Assembly: GCA_024278595.1 (NCBI GenBank)
Contig: JAJRSW010000099.1
Coordinates: 92,434-156,433, forward strand
From: Fidelibacterota bacterium
GTDB taxonomy: Bacteria > Fidelibacterota > UBA8477 > JABMPR01
Length of the DNA: 64,000 nt
Reading direction: 5' to 3'
Shown here: one piece after another, positions 61,558 to 64,000 of the stretch
Layout of the letters: the number at the start of each line of letters is the position of its first letter
Position numbering within the stretch: position 1 is the first letter of the stretch
Program-made: the position numbers and the translations under genes
Notes under the pieces: generated by a model
Seen by the model: the letters and a program-made list of their open reading frames with translations, nothing else
The model's database searches: none
What the model was told of the DNA's origin: nothing

Positions 61558-62434
61558 TCCTTTGATCCTGCGCGGGAAAGAAGTTTCAGAAGCCATTAAG
61601 GCTGATCTTGTCCAGCGGATCGCTGTCCTTGCCAAGCGGGGTATCAAGCCCGGACTCACAGCCGTTCTGGTAGGGGATGATCCGGCCTCACAGGTTTATG
61701 TTCGGTCCAAGGAACGGCAAAGTGGAAAGTTGGGATTCAATTCTGAAGTTCTGCGTCTGGCTGTTGACACTACGGAATCCGAACTCCTGTCACTGATCAA
61801 TAATTTGAATAAGCATGAGCTGGTCCATGGCATCCTGGTTCAGCTGCCCTTACCCGAGCAGATTGATGCGCAGCGCGTGATCGAAGCCATCGACCCTGCT
61901 AAGGATGTGGATGGGTTTCATCCGGTGAGTGTAGGCAAATTGGTTTTGGGGCTGGCTGGCTTTGTTTCGTGTACACCTGCCGGCATTCTTGAGATAATGC
62001 GCTATTACAATATTGATCCTGAGGGTAAACACGTGGTGGTCGTCGGGCGGTCCAATATTGTGGGTAAACCCATGGCCAATCTCTTGATCCAGAAGCGAGC
62101 CCTGGGGAATGCTACGGTCACGCTGGTTCATACCCGCACACCTGATATGGGTCTCTACACCCGCCAGGCTGATATTTTGATCGCTGCTGCCGGTGTTCCT
62201 GAATTTATTGGAGCTGATATGGTGAAGGAGGAGGCTGTGGTCATTGATGTGGGGATCAACCGGGTTGATGATCCAGGAACTGAGAAGGGCTATCGCCTGG
62301 TGGGAGATGTTGATTATAAAGCTGTTCTGGACAAGGTGTCAGCAATCACACCGGTTCCCGGGGGGGTCGGTATCATGACCATCGCCATGCTGCTTTCCAA
62401 TACGGTAAAATCAGCAGAGAACAGCTTAAAATAG
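61547..62434 (+). CDS. folD: Bifunctional methylenetetrahydrofolate dehydrogenase/cyclohydrolase FolD (TTG start likely)
   Basis: GDDPASQVYVRSKER; HGILVQLPLPEQID; DVDGFHPVSVGKL; VVVGRSNIVGKPMANLL; GGVGIMTIAMLL. Confidence 0.95.
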   Translation: MPNNPLILRGKEVSEAIKADLVQRIAVLAKRGIKPGLTAVLVGDDPASQVYVRSKERQSGKLGFNSEVLRLAVDTTESELLSLINNLNKHELVHGILVQLPLPEQIDAQRVIEAIDPAKDVDGFHPVSVGKLVLGLAGFVSCTPAGILEIMRYYNIDPEGKHVVVVGRSNIVGKPMANLLIQKRALGNATVTLVHTRTPDMGLYTRQADILIAAAGVPEFIGADMVKEEAVVIDVGINRVDDPGTEKGYRLVGDVDYKAVLDKVSAITPVPGGVGIMTIAMLLSNTVKSAENSLK

Positions 62435-62590
62435 ATTTGCAAGGACTCAGTCCGGATATACTTTGGCCCGCTTATAAAACCAGCCCGTAGCTTCCGTCTT
62501 CGTCCTCCGGACTTCGCCGAGACAGGCAGCTTCGCTACGGGAATTGAAAGATTTATCAGTTGATAGTATTGAAATTACTATCTCTACCAT

Positions 62591-62667
62591 GCGCCCGTAG
62601 CTCAGCTGGATAGAGCGCTTGCCTCCGGAGCAAGAGGCCACAGGTTCGAATCCTGTCGGGCGTACCA
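62591..62667 (+). tRNA. tRNA-Arg (anticodon CCG)
   Basis: GCGCCCG...CGGGCGT acceptor; CTTGC-CTCCGGA-GCAAG anticodon arm; ACAGG-TTCGAAT-CCTGT T-arm; encoded CCA. Confidence 0.95.
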
Positions 62668-62688
62668 TTAAATCATATACCTGTGGTA
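62649..62688. repeat. 40-bp direct repeat, copy 1 (tRNA-Arg 3' end plus flank)
   Basis: AATCCTGTCGGGCGTACCATTAAATCATATACCTGTGGTA, identical to 62766-62805. Confidence 0.95.
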
Positions 62689-62765
62689 GGTAGGGATTGT
62701 TAGTGTTCGATTCGTAGCGAAGCGGAGAAAGCCGAGCGGAATTGCGTAGCAATGTAGGCTCAGGC

Positions 62766-62805
62766 AATCCTGTCGGGCGTACCATTAAATCATATACCTG
62801 TGGTA
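62766..62805. repeat. 40-bp direct repeat, copy 2 (orphan tRNA-Arg 3' end)
   Basis: Identical 40 bp, offset 117 bp from copy 1, with no tRNA 5' half. Confidence 0.95.
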
Positions 62806-63047
62806 TACACAATCTTCAATAAAAAGGTGTGATTCAGAGTCACTCGGAATATCCAACAGCGCATAAGGGATGTTGATTTTTTGAAGTCCAAATTGGTATT
62901 AGATAGACCTTCGATATTCTGACTTCAACTAAACTGTATTAGGGTTTTTCCGAACCAATACTAGGGTTGCCCTGATTGAGGCATCCTGCGCAAAACGCTA
63001 TAATGCTTCCAGTTCAGATCACTAAAGGTCTGGTTGAGGAAGCTGAG

Positions 63048-63560
63048 ATGCGCATAACAAAAAATACTCTGACCATAATAGCCTCCCTGGCTCTGAGTAC
63101 TGTGTTGCTTTCAGCAAAATCAACAGATCCAAATACCCGTGAAATAATCAACCCCAATGTTTTAACGATAAACATAATTCAACAGAATCAGGAACAGATC
63201 TCCGGTCGCTTGATCAATGCCGATGCCGCCTATCTGGTGTTTGAGAATCTGACTGATGAAGCTGTCCAGTTGATTCCCCGCTCAGAAGTTCAATTAGTTG
63301 AGACCAATCTGAATATCGATCTTTTTGAAATTCTCAATAGTCAGGATCCTGAGCAACTGACCGACATCATCGAATTGAATGATGGAACCAAAATTTCCGC
63401 TATTATTTTGGATATTGGACTGGATAATGTACAGTACTTTACCGGTACCAGTTTGAAGCGCCATGTGGTGAGTACCAGCGATATTTATGCCCTGCGCCTG
63501 GACCAAAACTCTGTTGAAATTCCCTTCCCCGTGTTTGCCGCAAACGAAGCTACTCTTTAA
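63048..63560 (+). CDS. Hypothetical exported protein
   Basis: Signal peptide MRITKNTLTIIASLALSTVLLSA; remainder soluble. Confidence 0.6.
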   Translation: MRITKNTLTIIASLALSTVLLSAKSTDPNTREIINPNVLTINIIQQNQEQISGRLINADAAYLVFENLTDEAVQLIPRSEVQLVETNLNIDLFEILNSQDPEQLTDIIELNDGTKISAIILDIGLDNVQYFTGTSLKRHVVSTSDIYALRLDQNSVEIPFPVFAANEATL

Positions 63561-63573
63561 AACTGCTTAAATC

Positions 63574-64000
63574 CTAGATCCTCCGTTTTATTTCCGTATT
63601 AGGTACGTGAATAGTAAATCGGGTACCGGCGGCGGTTTCGTAATCCAAACGTCCCCCAAGCTGCTCTTCAACCAGTGTTGACAGAATGATGGTACTCAGG
63701 GAGTCATCAAATGCAGACACTGGTAAGCCGATCCCATCATCTGAAATGGTGACCTTCAGACCATGCTCAGCTTCCTGAGACAGGTCGATCTTGATCACCC
63801 CTTTGCGCTCATCGGGGTAGGCGTATTTGAAGGCATTGGTCAGGATCTCGTTGATCACCAGGCCCAGGGGAACTGCCTGGTCGATGGAGACCACAAATTG
63901 ATCTCCGCCCAGTGTGATGGAGACTCGCTTGGCCACCTCTGGATAATTTAAACTGATATAGGTGGATAGGTTTTTCAGATAGATCTGAAAATCGATGGCA
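63574..64000 (-). CDS. Sensor histidine kinase, C-terminal part (HisKA_2/HATPase_c type); 5' end outside the window
   Basis: N-box VINEILTNAFKYAYPD, G-box DDGIGLP; frame stays open to the window edge (DFQIYLKNLSTYISLNYPEVAKRV). Confidence 0.88.
   Translation of the reverse strand, partial: AIDFQIYLKNLSTYISLNYPEVAKRVSITLGGDQFVVSIDQAVPLGLVINEILTNAFKYAYPDERKGVIKIDLSQEAEHGLKVTISDDGIGLPVSAFDDSLSTIILSTLVEEQLGGRLDYETAAGTRFTIHVPNTEIKRRI

Noticed and set aside
62447-62812. 121-aa minus-strand ORF over the tRNA-Arg region
   Set aside because: It is antisense to the tRNA and the duplicated 40-bp repeat (gives the familiar spurious RPTGFEPVASCSGG..SIQLSYGR peptide); not a gene.

Overview
This 64 kb window looks like a bacterial chromosome segment from a Gram-negative lineage with an outer membrane and T9SS-type sorting domains (FCB-like; placement is inference). 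The left ~20 kb is accessory-like. It holds a secreted M6 metalloprotease, remnants of truncated genes, a SLC13 permease with four RCK_C/TrkA_C-like domains, two copies of a dispersed palindromic repeat, a frameshifted T9SS-sorted secreted protein, and a tightly coupled six-gene minus-strand operon (about 19.6 to 10.3 kb). That operon encodes a b-type-cytochrome-like membrane protein, a ferredoxin/FAD oxidoreductase, three multiheme c-type cytochromes (20, 38 and 10 heme motifs by hand count, about 68 in total) and a predicted outer-membrane beta-barrel protein. It is the best candidate here for a little-described system, possibly trans-envelope or extracellular electron transfer. The right ~44 kb is mostly housekeeping: yicC-gmk-rpoZ-udg-dnaB-relA/spoT-HU-ruvX-lnt, EcfT-like, truA, htrA-like, psd-pssA, tatA, a BatA-E aerotolerance operon, yebC-ruvC-ruvA, lhgO, a metallophosphoesterase-PQQ fusion, gcvT, ftsK, lolA-like, tRNA-Val, thrS-infC-rpmI-rplT-pheS-pheT-zapB/zapA-like-rny-folD and tRNA-Arg. 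Two genes appear to use rare start codons that the supplied ORF track misses: infC (ATC) and ruvC (CTG). A 40-bp exact duplication of the tRNA-Arg 3' end suggests an attachment-site-like or duplication scar. All homology calls are from motif recognition without database searches.
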